A stretch of DNA of 38,389 bases from CAZESS01 sp964414415 (GTDB lineage: Archaea; Thermoplasmatota; E2; UBA202; DSCA01). The DNA lies in contig CAYPWJ010000013.1 of assembly GCA_964414415.1 (NCBI GenBank), positions 1 to 38,389 of the forward strand, written 5' to 3'. The translations under genes were made by a program, and so were the position numbers. The notes beneath the pieces are model-generated. The model searched no databases. It was not told the DNA's origin and worked only from the letters and a program-made list of their open reading frames with translations. Below are positions 1-7,495 of the stretch, piece after piece; within the stretch, counting starts at the first letter, position 1, and every line of letters begins with the position of its first letter.

Positions 1-46
1 CCGATGTTTGGCCTCCAGTGGAAAAACGAGCGACGGCAAAGAAAAG

Positions 47-54
47 TTTATACT
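47..54 (+). promoter_or_regulatory. TATA box of the Cas4-like gene
   Basis: TTTATACT is centred about 29 nt before the ATG at 80, which predicts transcription starting only about 3 nt before that ATG. This spacing is why ATG 80 is preferred over the upstream TTG at 8, which lies before the box and could not be on such a transcript. Confidence 0.6.
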
Positions 55-79
55 GCAACAACCACTTGTCAACATCACG

Positions 80-1075
80 ATGGACGACGGATCCCGGGGG
101 ATGGTCGCGGCTGGCGACCTGGAGAAATATGCATACTGCCCGCTTTCCTGGTGGCTGAGCGAACAGGAGGAAACAGTCGACTCGACGGCGGGTGTCCGCC
201 GCCACGAGGAGACAGGCCAGGAGCTGGAGCGCATCCGGCGGGATGAAGAGCGACGCAAACATTTCAACAATCTCGTCATCGGGCTCATCGGCGCCGCGTC
301 GCTGCTGGCCGTCATCGGGATTACCTTCGTCACCGACATCGCCGCGCGGCAGCACAGCTATCTCTTCGTGGCAGTCGCCCTGCTCTGGCTGCTGTACTCC
401 GCGTATTTTTTCTACAAGGCAGAGAAAATCACCATCGACGTCCTGCGGCTGCGCTACGAAAAAACAGTCCTGTTGTCCTCGATAGGCGCCATGGTCATCG
501 CGCTGGTCGTCATCCTGTCGGCGCTGCCGGCGAACCGCGACGTGGCGGTCTTCCTGGAGATCCTCGCGCTGGTGTGGATCGTGGCCGCCAACCTGTACTT
601 TTATCGCTCCCTGAGCCTCTCGGAGGGTATGCTGATGCGGAAGCTGCAATATGTGTCCCCGCAGGAGGACATCACCTACGTGGGCATGCAGCGGGAGAGC
701 CCGCTGCTGCAGTCGGAGCGCTACGGCATCCGCGGGCGGCCGGATTACATCCTCAGGCGGGGCAACGGCCATATACCGGTGGAGAAAAAGACGGGGCGGA
801 CGCCGAAGGGGCCCCTGTTTTCGCACATCGCGCAGCTCATCGCCTACTGTATGCTCGTCGAGGAGACCTTCGGCCCTGTTCCCTACGGCATCATCGAATA
901 CGAGGAAAAAAAGTACAGCATCGACAACAGCGACGAGCTGCAGCAGACGGTCTTGGAGCTCCGCGACAAGCTGCTGCGTGACCGGCGTCGTGGCGAGGCA
1001 CACCGGAACCATGAGCGCACGGGGAAATGCATCAACTGCTCCCGACGGGACGTCTGCCACGAGCGGCTGGCGTAG
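80..1075 (+). CDS. Cas4/Dna2-like PD-(D/E)XK nuclease with four membrane segments
   Basis: 331 residues from ATG 80; an in-frame TTG at 8 would add 24 residues but the TATA box at 47-54 argues against it. Seen: an N-terminal YAYCPLSWW motif (Cys20), four hydrophobic stretches at about 65-85, 92-112, 131-152 and 159-180, then a RecB/Cas4-type nuclease core with Asp222 (RPDYIL), Glu235-x-Lys237 (PVEKKTG) and Gln252-xxx-Tyr256, and a C-terminal cysteine triplet Cys317, Cys320, Cys326. One N-terminal plus three C-terminal cysteines is the iron-sulfur arrangement of Cas4 and related exonucleases. The four helices sit between Cys20 and the nuclease core, so the enzyme would be membrane-anchored, which is unusual for Cas4. 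No cas gene or CRISPR array is in the window. Cas4-like family membership is well supported; the biological role is unknown. The next gene, nrdJ, has its own promoter. Confidence 0.8.
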   Translation: MDDGSRGMVAAGDLEKYAYCPLSWWLSEQEETVDSTAGVRRHEETGQELERIRRDEERRKHFNNLVIGLIGAASLLAVIGITFVTDIAARQHSYLFVAVALLWLLYSAYFFYKAEKITIDVLRLRYEKTVLLSSIGAMVIALVVILSALPANRDVAVFLEILALVWIVAANLYFYRSLSLSEGMLMRKLQYVSPQEDITYVGMQRESPLLQSERYGIRGRPDYILRRGNGHIPVEKKTGRTPKGPLFSHIAQLIAYCMLVEETFGPVPYGIIEYEEKKYSIDNSDELQQTVLELRDKLLRDRRRGEAHRNHERTGKCINCSRRDVCHERLA

Positions 1076-1089
1076 CGCGGCGGCATAAC

Positions 1090-1097
1090 GATTAAAA
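1090..1097 (+). promoter_or_regulatory. TATA box of nrdJ
   Basis: GATTAAAA is centred about 27 nt before the nrdJ ATG at 1121, so the predicted transcript begins at or next to the start codon. No Shine-Dalgarno is seen. Confidence 0.6.
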
Positions 1098-1120
1098 GGC
1101 AGGCGTCATTATAGGCCAAG

Positions 1121-3379
1121 ATGGGTACAAAACGTGATTTAACTGACAATGCAAGGACTGTCTTAGAGAAACGCTACCTGCAGAAAAACGCCGAAGGCGA
1201 CGTCATCGAGACGCCGGAGGAGATGTTCCGGCGGGTGGCCCGCAACATCGCCGCTGCCGACGAGCAGTACGGCGATGACCCAGGCGAGGCAGAGGAGGCC
1301 TTCTATGAGTTGATGGCCAGCCTGGATTTCCTGCCGAACTCGCCGACGCTGATGAACGCAGGGACCGAGATACAGCAGCTGTCCGCCTGCTTCGTCCTGC
1401 CCGTCGAGGACTCCATGGAGGGCATCTTCAGCGCCATCAAGAACACCGCGCTCATCCACCAGTCGGGCGGCGGCACCGGGTTCTCGTTTTCGCGTATCAG
1501 GCCGGCGGGCGACATCGTGCATTCCACGGGCGGCGTCGCCTCGGGCCCGATTTCGTTTATGAAGGTCTTCAACGCGTCGACCGACGTCATCAAGCAGGGC
1601 GGACGGCGGCGGGGCGCCAACATGGGCATCCTCAGGGTCGACCATCCCGACATCATGGATTTCATCACCGCCAAGCAGGATCAGCAGGAGCTCACCAATT
1701 TCAACATCTCGGTGGCGGCGACCGGCCGGTTCATGGATGCCGTGCAGGAGGGGGGGCACTATCCGCTGGTCAACCCGCGGACCGGAGAAGGAGAGGGCGA
1801 GCTCGACGCGAAGCGAGTCTTCGACAAGATCGTGGAGATGAGCTGGGAGAACGGAGAGCCGGGCATCGTGTTCCTCGACCGGATAAACGAGGACAACCCG
1901 ACGCCGCATGTCGGCAGGATAGAGTCGACGAATCCCTGCGGCGAGCAGCCGCTGCTGCCCTATGAGAGCTGCAACCTGGGCTCCATCAATCTCTCACACA
2001 TGGTGGAGGACGGCGACATCGACTACGACCGGCTCCGGGAGGTCGTCCACACGGCGATGCATTTCCTGGACAACGTCGTCGACCAGAACGAGTACCCGCT
2101 CGAGGAGATCAGGGAGAAGACGCTGGCGAACCGCAAGGTCGGCCTCGGCGTCATGGGTTTCGCCGACATGCTCATCCAGCTCGGCGTGCCCTACAACAGC
2201 GGCGATGCCTTGGACCTCGCCCGCGACGTCATGTCCTTCGTGCAGGAGGAAGCGCGGCAGGCGTCGGTGCAGCTCGGCCGGGAGCGCGGCTCGTTCCCCA
2301 ACTTCGAGGGCAGCATCTGGGACGACGAATATGAGGCGATGCGCAACGCCACGGTGACCACCATCGCGCCGACGGGCAGCATCTCAATCATCGGGGGGTG
2401 CTCCTCGGGTATCGAGCCCCTGTTTGCCGTCTCATTCATCCGTAACATCCTGGACGAGGAGGACCGTCTGGTCGAGGTCAACCCCTACTTCCAGGAGATA
2501 GCCAAGGAGCGAGGCTTCTACAGCCAGGACGTCATGAAAAAAATCGCCGATAACCGCGGCTCGGTGCAGGACATCGACGAGGTGCCGGAGGACGTGCAGC
2601 GCCTCTTCGTCACGGCGCTCGACATCCCCCCTGAATGGCACATCAGGATGCAGGCCGCCTTCCAGGAATACACGGACAACGCGACCTCGAAGACCGTCAA
2701 CTTCCGTGAGGAGGCGACGCAGGACGACGTCAGGGAGGTATACCGGCTCGCCTACGAGCTCGGCTGCAAAGGCGTCACCGTCTACCGGTACGGCAGCCGG
2801 GAGGGACAGGTGCTCTCAACTGCGGAAGAAGAAAAAGAGGAAAAGAAAGGCGAGGCAGGGCCCCGCCCCCGCCCCGTCGCCGTCCGTGGGGTCACCCGGA
2901 AGATCGGCACCGGCTGCGGCAACCTTTACGTCACGATGAACGAGGACAACTCCGGGCTGTTCGAGGTCTTCGCCCGGCTCGGCAAAGCCGGTGGATGCGC
3001 CGATGCGCAGCTCGAGGCCATCGGTCGCCTTATCTCCATCTCCCTCCGGTCGGGCGTCGAGCTCAAGTCCATCATCCGGCAGCTCAAGGGCATCCGCTGC
3101 CCGTCGCCGCTGCTGGCCCGCGGCGGCCCGATGCTCTCATGTCCCGACGCAGTGGCCAAGGCACTGGAGGCATACATGAAGGGAAAAACGCCGCCTGAGA
3201 CACCGAAGCTGGACATGTTCCAGGAGGAAGAACAAGAACAGGAGAAACCAGCCGAGGGAGAGCAATCCATCCAGGCGCCCATCGGGCCGGTCGGCGTCTG
3301 TCCGGACTGCGGCAACCCCATGGTCTTCGAGGAAGGCTGCAAAATCTGCAAAAACTGCGGCTACTCCACCTGCGGCTAG
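1121..3379 (+). CDS. nrdJ: Adenosylcobalamin-dependent (class II) ribonucleotide reductase
   Basis: 752 residues. It reduces ribonucleotides to deoxyribonucleotides using a thiyl radical generated from adenosylcobalamin. Seen: the substrate-site cysteine near LSACFVLP, the NPCGEQPLLP motif with Cys273 and Glu275 (expected thiyl-radical Cys and partner Glu), a phosphate-binding APTGSIS segment, and a C-terminal zinc-ribbon-like tail (CPDCG, CKICKNCGYSTCG) that also supplies redox cysteines in class II enzymes. Length is normal and no intein is present. The N-terminus begins directly in the reductase fold with no ATP-cone, although a stand-alone ATP-cone protein lies at 5854-6135. The start is the ATG at 1121, leaderless from the box at 1090-1097. 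Its TAG stop shares a CTAG palindrome with the convergent pyrI stop. Confidence 0.95.
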   Translation: MGTKRDLTDNARTVLEKRYLQKNAEGDVIETPEEMFRRVARNIAAADEQYGDDPGEAEEAFYELMASLDFLPNSPTLMNAGTEIQQLSACFVLPVEDSMEGIFSAIKNTALIHQSGGGTGFSFSRIRPAGDIVHSTGGVASGPISFMKVFNASTDVIKQGGRRRGANMGILRVDHPDIMDFITAKQDQQELTNFNISVAATGRFMDAVQEGGHYPLVNPRTGEGEGELDAKRVFDKIVEMSWENGEPGIVFLDRINEDNPTPHVGRIESTNPCGEQPLLPYESCNLGSINLSHMVEDGDIDYDRLREVVHTAMHFLDNVVDQNEYPLEEIREKTLANRKVGLGVMGFADMLIQLGVPYNSGDALDLARDVMSFVQEEARQASVQLGRERGSFPNFEGSIWDDEYEAMRNATVTTIAPTGSISIIGGCSSGIEPLFAVSFIRNILDEEDRLVEVNPYFQEIAKERGFYSQDVMKKIADNRGSVQDIDEVPEDVQRLFVTALDIPPEWHIRMQAAFQEYTDNATSKTVNFREEATQDDVREVYRLAYELGCKGVTVYRYGSREGQVLSTAEEEKEEKKGEAGPRPRPVAVRGVTRKIGTGCGNLYVTMNEDNSGLFEVFARLGKAGGCADAQLEAIGRLISISLRSGVELKSIIRQLKGIRCPSPLLARGGPMLSCPDAVAKALEAYMKGKTPPETPKLDMFQEEEQEQEKPAEGEQSIQAPIGPVGVCPDCGNPMVFEEGCKICKNCGYSTCG

Positions 3380-3837
3380 ATGATACCAGCGGAGATATCC
3401 TCGAGCTCACGCTCACAGTAGAAACACTTGATCCTGAGCGGGTTACGCGACTTGACGGTAAACCGGGGCTGTATCGGCTCGCTGCTGGCATTGGAGATAC
3501 AGCTCGGATTCGCGCATTCCACGATGCCCACGATGTCATCCGGCACCGAGACGCGGTGTTTGTCCTGCACCTCATAATCCCGGATGATGTTGATGGTCGC
3601 GTTGGGCGCGATGAGCGCTATCTTGTCAACCTCGTGGGCCTTGAGCTCCCGGTTCTCTATCTTGACGATGTCCTTCTTACCCGAGCCGCCCTCAACGTTC
3701 ATGACCACGCTGATGATGGAGCCGCCGCCTGCATCGCCAGGGATACGGAGGATCTTGAGGACCTTGAGCGCGCAGCCCGGCGTGATGTGATCGATGACCG
3801 TCCCGTCCTTGATGGGCTGCACCCTGAGCTCCTTCAC
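3376..3837 (-). CDS. pyrI: Aspartate carbamoyltransferase regulatory chain
   Basis: 153 residues, the usual PyrI length. It is the regulatory subunit that binds nucleotide effectors and bridges PyrB trimers in aspartate carbamoyltransferase, the committed step of pyrimidine synthesis. Seen: the N-terminal KELRVQPIKDGTVIDHI strand-helix of the allosteric domain, and a C-terminal zinc domain with four cysteines (CANPSC, then CFYC). It starts with an ATGA overlap inside the end of pyrB, so it is the second gene of a pyrBI operon. Its TAG stop lies in the CTAG shared with nrdJ. Confidence 0.96.
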   Translation of the reverse strand: MKELRVQPIKDGTVIDHITPGCALKVLKILRIPGDAGGGSIISVVMNVEGGSGKKDIVKIENRELKAHEVDKIALIAPNATINIIRDYEVQDKHRVSVPDDIVGIVECANPSCISNASSEPIQPRFTVKSRNPLRIKCFYCERELEDISAGII

Positions 3838-4763
3838 GCTACCACCCCCGTCACCAGCGAGATGAGCGCCATCCTGACAGGGACGCCGTTGAACGCCTGC
3901 CTGAAATACGCTGCTGCCGGCGTCTCATCGACCTCAGGCACGATCTCGTAGACCCGCGGCAGCGGATGCATCACGACCGCATCGCTCTTCGCGCGCTGCA
4001 GCAGGTCGGTGTCGATGGTGTAGATACCCGCCACTTTTTTGTACTCCTCCGGGTCAGGGAAGCGCTCCTTCTGGATGCGCGTGACATACATGACGTCGAC
4101 GTCGTCGATGGCGCCCTCCAGCTCCGTCTCAAACGAGATGCTGGCACCGAGCTCCTGGCATTCCTCGACGACCTCGCGGGGCATCTGCAACTGCTCCGGC
4201 GCGATGAACGACAGGTCGGCCTTGAACATCGCCAGCGCATACGCCAGCGAATGCACCGTCCGCCCGTACTTGAGATCGCCGATGAGCGCCACCCTGTTGC
4301 CGCCGATGTCACCGCGCTCCTCCTGGATGGTGAACAGGTCGAGGAGGCACTGCGTGGGGTGATGCCCGGCGCCGTCACCGCCGTTCAACACCGGCACCTC
4401 GGCGAACTCGGCGGCCATCCGGGCGGACCCCTCCTGTGGATGCCGCATCACGATGAGGTCACAGTAGCTCTCCACGGTGCGGATGGTGTCAGCCAGGGTC
4501 TCTCCCTTTTGGAGCGAGGTGTCGCCCGGCCGCGCGAAGCCGATGACCCTCCCGCCAAGCCGGTTCATCGCAGCGGCAAACGAAAGCCGGGTGCGCGTCG
4601 ACGGTTCAAAGAACAGCGACGCCATGATGCCGCCCTCCATCAGCGTGCTGGTCTCGCTGCCTCGCGCGGCGGGCACCATGTCCTCTGCCACAGACAAGAT
4701 ATGCAGGATTTCCTCCCTGCTTAAATCCTTTATAGAAACGATGTCTCTGCCCGCGAAACTCAT
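3834..4763 (-). CDS. pyrB: Aspartate carbamoyltransferase catalytic chain
   Basis: 309 residues from the ATG at 4763. It condenses carbamoyl phosphate and aspartate to carbamoyl aspartate. Seen: FEPSTRTRLSF (carbamoyl-phosphate loop), HPTQCLLDL and MHPLPR motifs. The frame stays open to an ATG at 4796, but that one lies inside the promoter; TTTATAAT at 4787-4794 is about 27 nt before ATG 4763, and the protein begins MSFAGRDIVSIKD as expected for the family. A perfect inverted repeat at 4771-4790 covers the TATA box and the DNA just upstream of the predicted transcription start, pointing to repressor control of pyrBI. Confidence 0.96.
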   Translation of the reverse strand: MSFAGRDIVSIKDLSREEILHILSVAEDMVPAARGSETSTLMEGGIMASLFFEPSTRTRLSFAAAMNRLGGRVIGFARPGDTSLQKGETLADTIRTVESYCDLIVMRHPQEGSARMAAEFAEVPVLNGGDGAGHHPTQCLLDLFTIQEERGDIGGNRVALIGDLKYGRTVHSLAYALAMFKADLSFIAPEQLQMPREVVEECQELGASISFETELEGAIDDVDVMYVTRIQKERFPDPEEYKKVAGIYTIDTDLLQRAKSDAVVMHPLPRVYEIVPEVDETPAAAYFRQAFNGVPVRMALISLVTGVVA

Positions 4764-4770
4764 CACGTCT

Positions 4771-4790
4771 ATAATGCCAGATGGCATTAT
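4771..4790. promoter_or_regulatory. 20-bp palindrome over the pyrBI promoter
   Basis: Two perfect 9-bp arms, ATAATGCCA and TGGCATTAT, are separated by 2 bp. The upstream arm overlaps the TATA box (4787-4794 on the minus strand) and the other arm ends about 8 bp before the ATG. Because the predicted mRNA starts downstream of it, it should act as DNA (operator) rather than as an RNA hairpin. The binding protein is unknown. Confidence 0.6.
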
Positions 4791-4794
4791 AAAC
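4787..4794 (-). promoter_or_regulatory. TATA box of pyrBI
   Basis: TTTATAAT on the minus strand, centred about 27 nt upstream of ATG 4763. It decides the pyrB start and predicts a leaderless transcript. Confidence 0.6.
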
Positions 4795-4801
4795 ATTGGC
4801 G

Positions 4802-5428
4802 CTATCGCAGGCCGGCAAGCCGCTCTGTCAGCACCGCTCGCTTGCGCGCCGCGTTGCCCATGAGCTCGTTGGCGATGGAGACCAGCAGCTCGAGATATGC
4901 CTCGCTGCAGAGCAGTTCGCCGTCGCGGCCCAGCGGGACGTCCATCTCCTCAGTGCTGCCAATCTCGACCATGACGGGGTCACCGACTGACTTTATCGAC
5001 GACTGCTTGAAGCCGCTCTCCCGCGCCAGGGATACCAGCTCCTGCGCCCGGTCAAGCGAGGCGGCGGCGACGTGGAAAATCGGCGGCTGCGCCAGCAGCC
5101 ACATCTCTCCCTCCACGGCGTGCTCCAGCGCCGTTCTCACCTCCCTCAGAGAGACCTCGCTGTCCCAGCTGCCGAGAAACCGTGCGCCATTTTTGTCGCC
5201 CACCGTCGGTACCTCCATGACGACGATGCGCCCTGAGCAGCTGCTCGTCGTGTAGAAATCCTCGACGTCGTTGATATGGCGGAGGATCGGCAGCGCCGGC
5301 TCGTCGACATCGTTCTCCCGGGCGGCCTGCTGCAGCCGGATCATGGCCTGCTTCTTTGCCTGGAGGAAGCGTCTGGCCCGGGCTTGGTTCTCGGTTGTGC
5401 CGGTGTGTGGAGGGCGTCGCTGTGCCAC
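4802..5428 (-). CDS. taw3: tRNA wybutosine-synthesis methyltransferase Taw3/TYW3
   Basis: 208 residues from a GTG start at 5428. The TYW3 family N4-methylates the 7-aminocarboxypropyl-demethylwyosine at position 37 of tRNA-Phe, stabilising the reading frame. Seen: the family signature FYTTSSCSGRIVV after an ILRHINDVED segment, the QPPIFHVAAASLD stretch, and a C-terminal region ending near residue 208. The GTG is chosen because TTTAATAC at 5448-5455 is centred about 24 nt upstream (leaderless) and no in-frame ATG fits better. It is a single gene followed by pyrB, which has its own promoter. Confidence 0.9.
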   Translation of the reverse strand: MAQRRPPHTGTTENQARARRFLQAKKQAMIRLQQAARENDVDEPALPILRHINDVEDFYTTSSCSGRIVVMEVPTVGDKNGARFLGSWDSEVSLREVRTALEHAVEGEMWLLAQPPIFHVAAASLDRAQELVSLARESGFKQSSIKSVGDPVMVEIGSTEEMDVPLGRDGELLCSEAYLELLVSIANELMGNAARKRAVLTERLAGLR

Positions 5429-5447
5429 GATGCAAAAGCAGGATGGT

Positions 5448-5455
5448 GTATTAAA
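5448..5455 (-). promoter_or_regulatory. TATA box of taw3
   Basis: TTTAATAC on the minus strand, centred about 24 nt before the GTG start at 5428. This decides the non-ATG start. Confidence 0.5.
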
Positions 5456-5470
5456 TGTTTAACGCGGTCA

Positions 5471-5516
5471 GAATGAAGAAAAAGGAACGGGGAAAAGCAG
5501 ATAGCCAAATCCTGCT
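5471..5516 (-). terminator. Putative terminator after alba
   Basis: On the minus strand, just after the Alba stop, AGCAG (5500-5496 complement) pairs with CTGCT around a short loop, followed by a pyrimidine tract with runs of T (5471-5495). Oligo-T tracts terminate archaeal RNA polymerase. A strong stop would suit the highly expressed Alba gene. Confidence 0.45.
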
Positions 5517-5524
5517 CTCTCTAT

Positions 5525-5800
5525 TTATTTGGTGAGCACGATTTCCATAGAGGAAACGTTGCGTGAACCGCCTTCCTCGGATTCGATTTCTTCGGTGGCT
5601 ATGTCGATGTTTTCGACGGTTACGTCCTCCATGAAACGGTTGCGTGTTATCTCCGCTGCGTCTACGGCCCTGGATATGGCTCGACCGCGAGCCTTCAGGG
5701 TCACGTTTTTAGCTCCCTGCTCGAATTCCGTTATCACAGCTATCACGTAGCTCATTGGCGCTTTGTTCCCGACATATACGATGTTTTCTTCTTCGTCCAA
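5525..5800 (-). CDS. albA: Alba chromatin protein
   Basis: 91 residues from a TTG start at 5800. Alba dimers coat DNA and bind RNA in archaea. Seen: the N-terminal VYVGNKAPMSYVIAVITEF strand-helix with the DNA-contacting Lys13 region, the KARGRAISRAVDAAEI helix, and the C-terminal beta strands (GGSRNVSSMEIVLTK). The TTG start is decided by a Shine-Dalgarno GGTGAT three bases upstream (minus strand, 5804-5809). Unlike most units here, the TATA box (5832-5839) is about 35 nt from the start, leaving a leader of roughly 10 nt. Confidence 0.95.
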   Translation of the reverse strand: MDEEENIVYVGNKAPMSYVIAVITEFEQGAKNVTLKARGRAISRAVDAAEITRNRFMEDVTVENIDIATEEIESEEGGSRNVSSMEIVLTK

Positions 5801-5803
5801 AGT

Positions 5804-5839
5804 ATCACCACTCCCCCTTATTGCCAGCGTTTATTTAAA
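5804..5839 (-). promoter_or_regulatory. Promoter and Shine-Dalgarno of alba
   Basis: TTTAAATA (5832-5839) on the minus strand predicts a start near 5810. GGTGAT (5804-5809), complementary to the 16S rRNA 3' end, precedes the TTG by 3 nt. This is one of the few leadered units in the window. Confidence 0.55.
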
Positions 5840-5853
5840 GCTTTTTATCTCGG

Positions 5854-6135
5854 TTATTGATACAGCCCGTCCTTGTATCGGCGGTAGAGCCGCTTGACGC
5901 CCTTGTCGTAGCTCCGCCACCGCTTTTCCCACTCGGGGTCATGTGCACGGAGCTTCTGCAGCACCCGCTCTCTGACCTCGCTGGTCTCGATTTTTTCCCT
6001 GTCTATCTGCTCGATGTCACGGGCGATGTCCCGTGCCGCCTCCGGGTCGGCGCCGCTCTTCACCGCGGCTGCGACGATCTTCTCAGGGACAAATGGCTCC
6101 TCGTGGCCCTCGCGCTTGACGACCTTCTTCGGCAT
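5854..6135 (-). CDS. Stand-alone ATP-cone domain protein
   Basis: 93 residues. The first half reads VVKREGHEEPFVPEKIVAAA, the ATP-cone signature that binds ATP/dATP in ribonucleotide reductases and in NrdR. The second half (ERVLQKLRAHDPEWEKRW to the C-terminus) is charged and helical. There is no NrdR zinc ribbon, so it is not a typical NrdR repressor. NrdJ in the same window has no N-terminal ATP-cone, which leaves open that this protein senses nucleotides in trans; that is inference only. The ATG at 6135 is about 24 nt from the small TATA-like box shared with the divergent thiD-thiN gene. Confidence 0.8.
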   Translation of the reverse strand: MPKKVVKREGHEEPFVPEKIVAAAVKSGADPEAARDIARDIEQIDREKIETSEVRERVLQKLRAHDPEWEKRWRSYDKGVKRLYRRYKDGLYQ

Positions 6136-6154
6136 ACCTCTGCATGCACAAACG

Positions 6155-6162
6155 ACTTAAAT
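6155..6162. promoter_or_regulatory. Shared divergent TATA-like element
   Basis: The 46-bp gap between the ATP-cone gene and thiD-thiN contains one AT-rich element, ACTTAAATC, readable as CTTAAAT forward and ATTTAAG in reverse. It is centred about 23-24 nt from each start codon, slightly closer than at other promoters here. It is the only plausible TATA box for both genes. Confidence 0.4.
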
Positions 6163-6181
6163 CAGTTTCCGCTACCCAGCC

Positions 6182-7495
6182 ATGAAGGTAGCATTGACCG
6201 TCGGTGGCTCCGACTCGGGCGGCGGCGCCGGCGTCCAGGCCGACTGCAAGGCGTTCCACACGGCGGGCGTACACGGCACCGCGGTCATCACGGCGGTGAC
6301 GGCGCAGAACACCCAGGGCGTACACGGCATCTATCCCGTTGCACTTGAAGCGATAGCGGCGCAGCTCGACGTGGTGCTCGACGACATGGACGTCGGGGCG
6401 GCAAAGACCGGGATGCTGTACAGCCCCGACGTTGCGTCGCTCATCGCCGAAAAACTGGGCGACGTGCCGCTGGTCGCCGACCCGGTGCTGGTGTCCACGA
6501 CACGGGATGCACTCTCGACGCCCGAGCTGGCGGCTGCGTTCAACGGGCAACTGCTGCCCCGCTGCACGGTGGTGACGCCAAACGTCAGGGAGGCAGAGCA
6601 ACTCACCGGCATCTCCATCGACGGCACGGAGGACATGCGGGAGGCCTGCCGGGCGCTCCATGACACGGGCTGCACGGCGGTCGTCGTCACCGGCGGGCAT
6701 CTCGACGAGCCGGTTGACCTGTTCTACGACGGCGATACATTTGCAGCGATGACGCTGCCCCGGCTTGACCGCAATGCGCATGGCTCCGGCTGCACGTTTT
6801 CCGCCTACACCGCGGCGTTTCTCGCCTGGGGTGCAGCACCGCGTGAGGCCGTCATGGAGGCAAAGCGCTACACCTGGACGGCCGTCGCCGGGGGATACAC
6901 GCCCGGACGAGGCGTCGACATCGTCCGGCCACGGGCAACGCATCTCCCCGTCATGGACGGCGACAGGACAGCGGTGTGGCAGGCGCTGCAACAGGCGGTC
7001 GACGAGCTGCTCGCGTTTCTCCCCCGTCGGCTGATGCCCGAGGTGGGTGTCAACGTGGCCTACGCGCTGCCCGACGCCGCAACGCATGCCGATGTCTGCG
7101 CCGTCGAGGGGCGCCTCGCCTACACGGACAGGCCGGTGCAGGTCGGCGAATGCCGCTATGGCGCCTCGAGGCACATCGCGGCCGTCGTGCTCGCCGCCAT
7201 GCACCGGGATGCATCGATGCGAAGCGCGATGAACGTCGCCTTCTCGGAGCGAACGCTGGCTGCCTGCGAGACAGCCGGCCTGGCCACGGGCAGCTTCGAC
7301 CGCGCCAACGAGCCACCGGGACGCTCGACGATGGAATGGGGCACCGGCCGCGTCATCGAGCAGCACGGCGGGATACCGGACGTCATCTGGGATGAAGGCA
7401 GCGTCGGCAAGGAACCCATGATACGCATCCTCGGGGAGACGCCCCGGCAGGTGGTGGCCAAGGTCCGCGCCGTCGCCGGCGAGCTGTCAGGGTGA
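6182..7495 (+). CDS. thiD: ThiD-ThiN fusion: HMP-phosphate kinase and thiamine-phosphate synthase
   Basis: 437 residues. The N-terminal domain (about 1-255) is hydroxymethylpyrimidine (phosphate) kinase: VGGSDSGGGAGVQAD at the start and the anion-hole motif HGSGCTFSAY near residue 200. The C-terminal domain (about 270-437) is ThiN, which in archaea replaces ThiE in joining the pyrimidine and thiazole units: MPEVGVNVAYALPDA and DVCAVEGRLAYTDRPV are its recognisable segments. The fusion covers two consecutive steps of thiamine synthesis. It starts at ATG 6182 (MKVALTVGG is the normal ThiD N-terminus). Its last 9 nt overlap the convergent nitroreductase. Confidence 0.93.
   Translation: MKVALTVGGSDSGGGAGVQADCKAFHTAGVHGTAVITAVTAQNTQGVHGIYPVALEAIAAQLDVVLDDMDVGAAKTGMLYSPDVASLIAEKLGDVPLVADPVLVSTTRDALSTPELAAAFNGQLLPRCTVVTPNVREAEQLTGISIDGTEDMREACRALHDTGCTAVVVTGGHLDEPVDLFYDGDTFAAMTLPRLDRNAHGSGCTFSAYTAAFLAWGAAPREAVMEAKRYTWTAVAGGYTPGRGVDIVRPRATHLPVMDGDRTAVWQALQQAVDELLAFLPRRLMPEVGVNVAYALPDAATHADVCAVEGRLAYTDRPVQVGECRYGASRHIAAVVLAAMHRDASMRSAMNVAFSERTLAACETAGLATGSFDRANEPPGRSTMEWGTGRVIEQHGGIPDVIWDEGSVGKEPMIRILGETPRQVVAKVRAVAGELSG

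Noticed and set aside
8..79. TTG at 8 as start of the Cas4-like gene
   Set aside because: It lies upstream of the TATA box that predicts a transcript starting near ATG 80.
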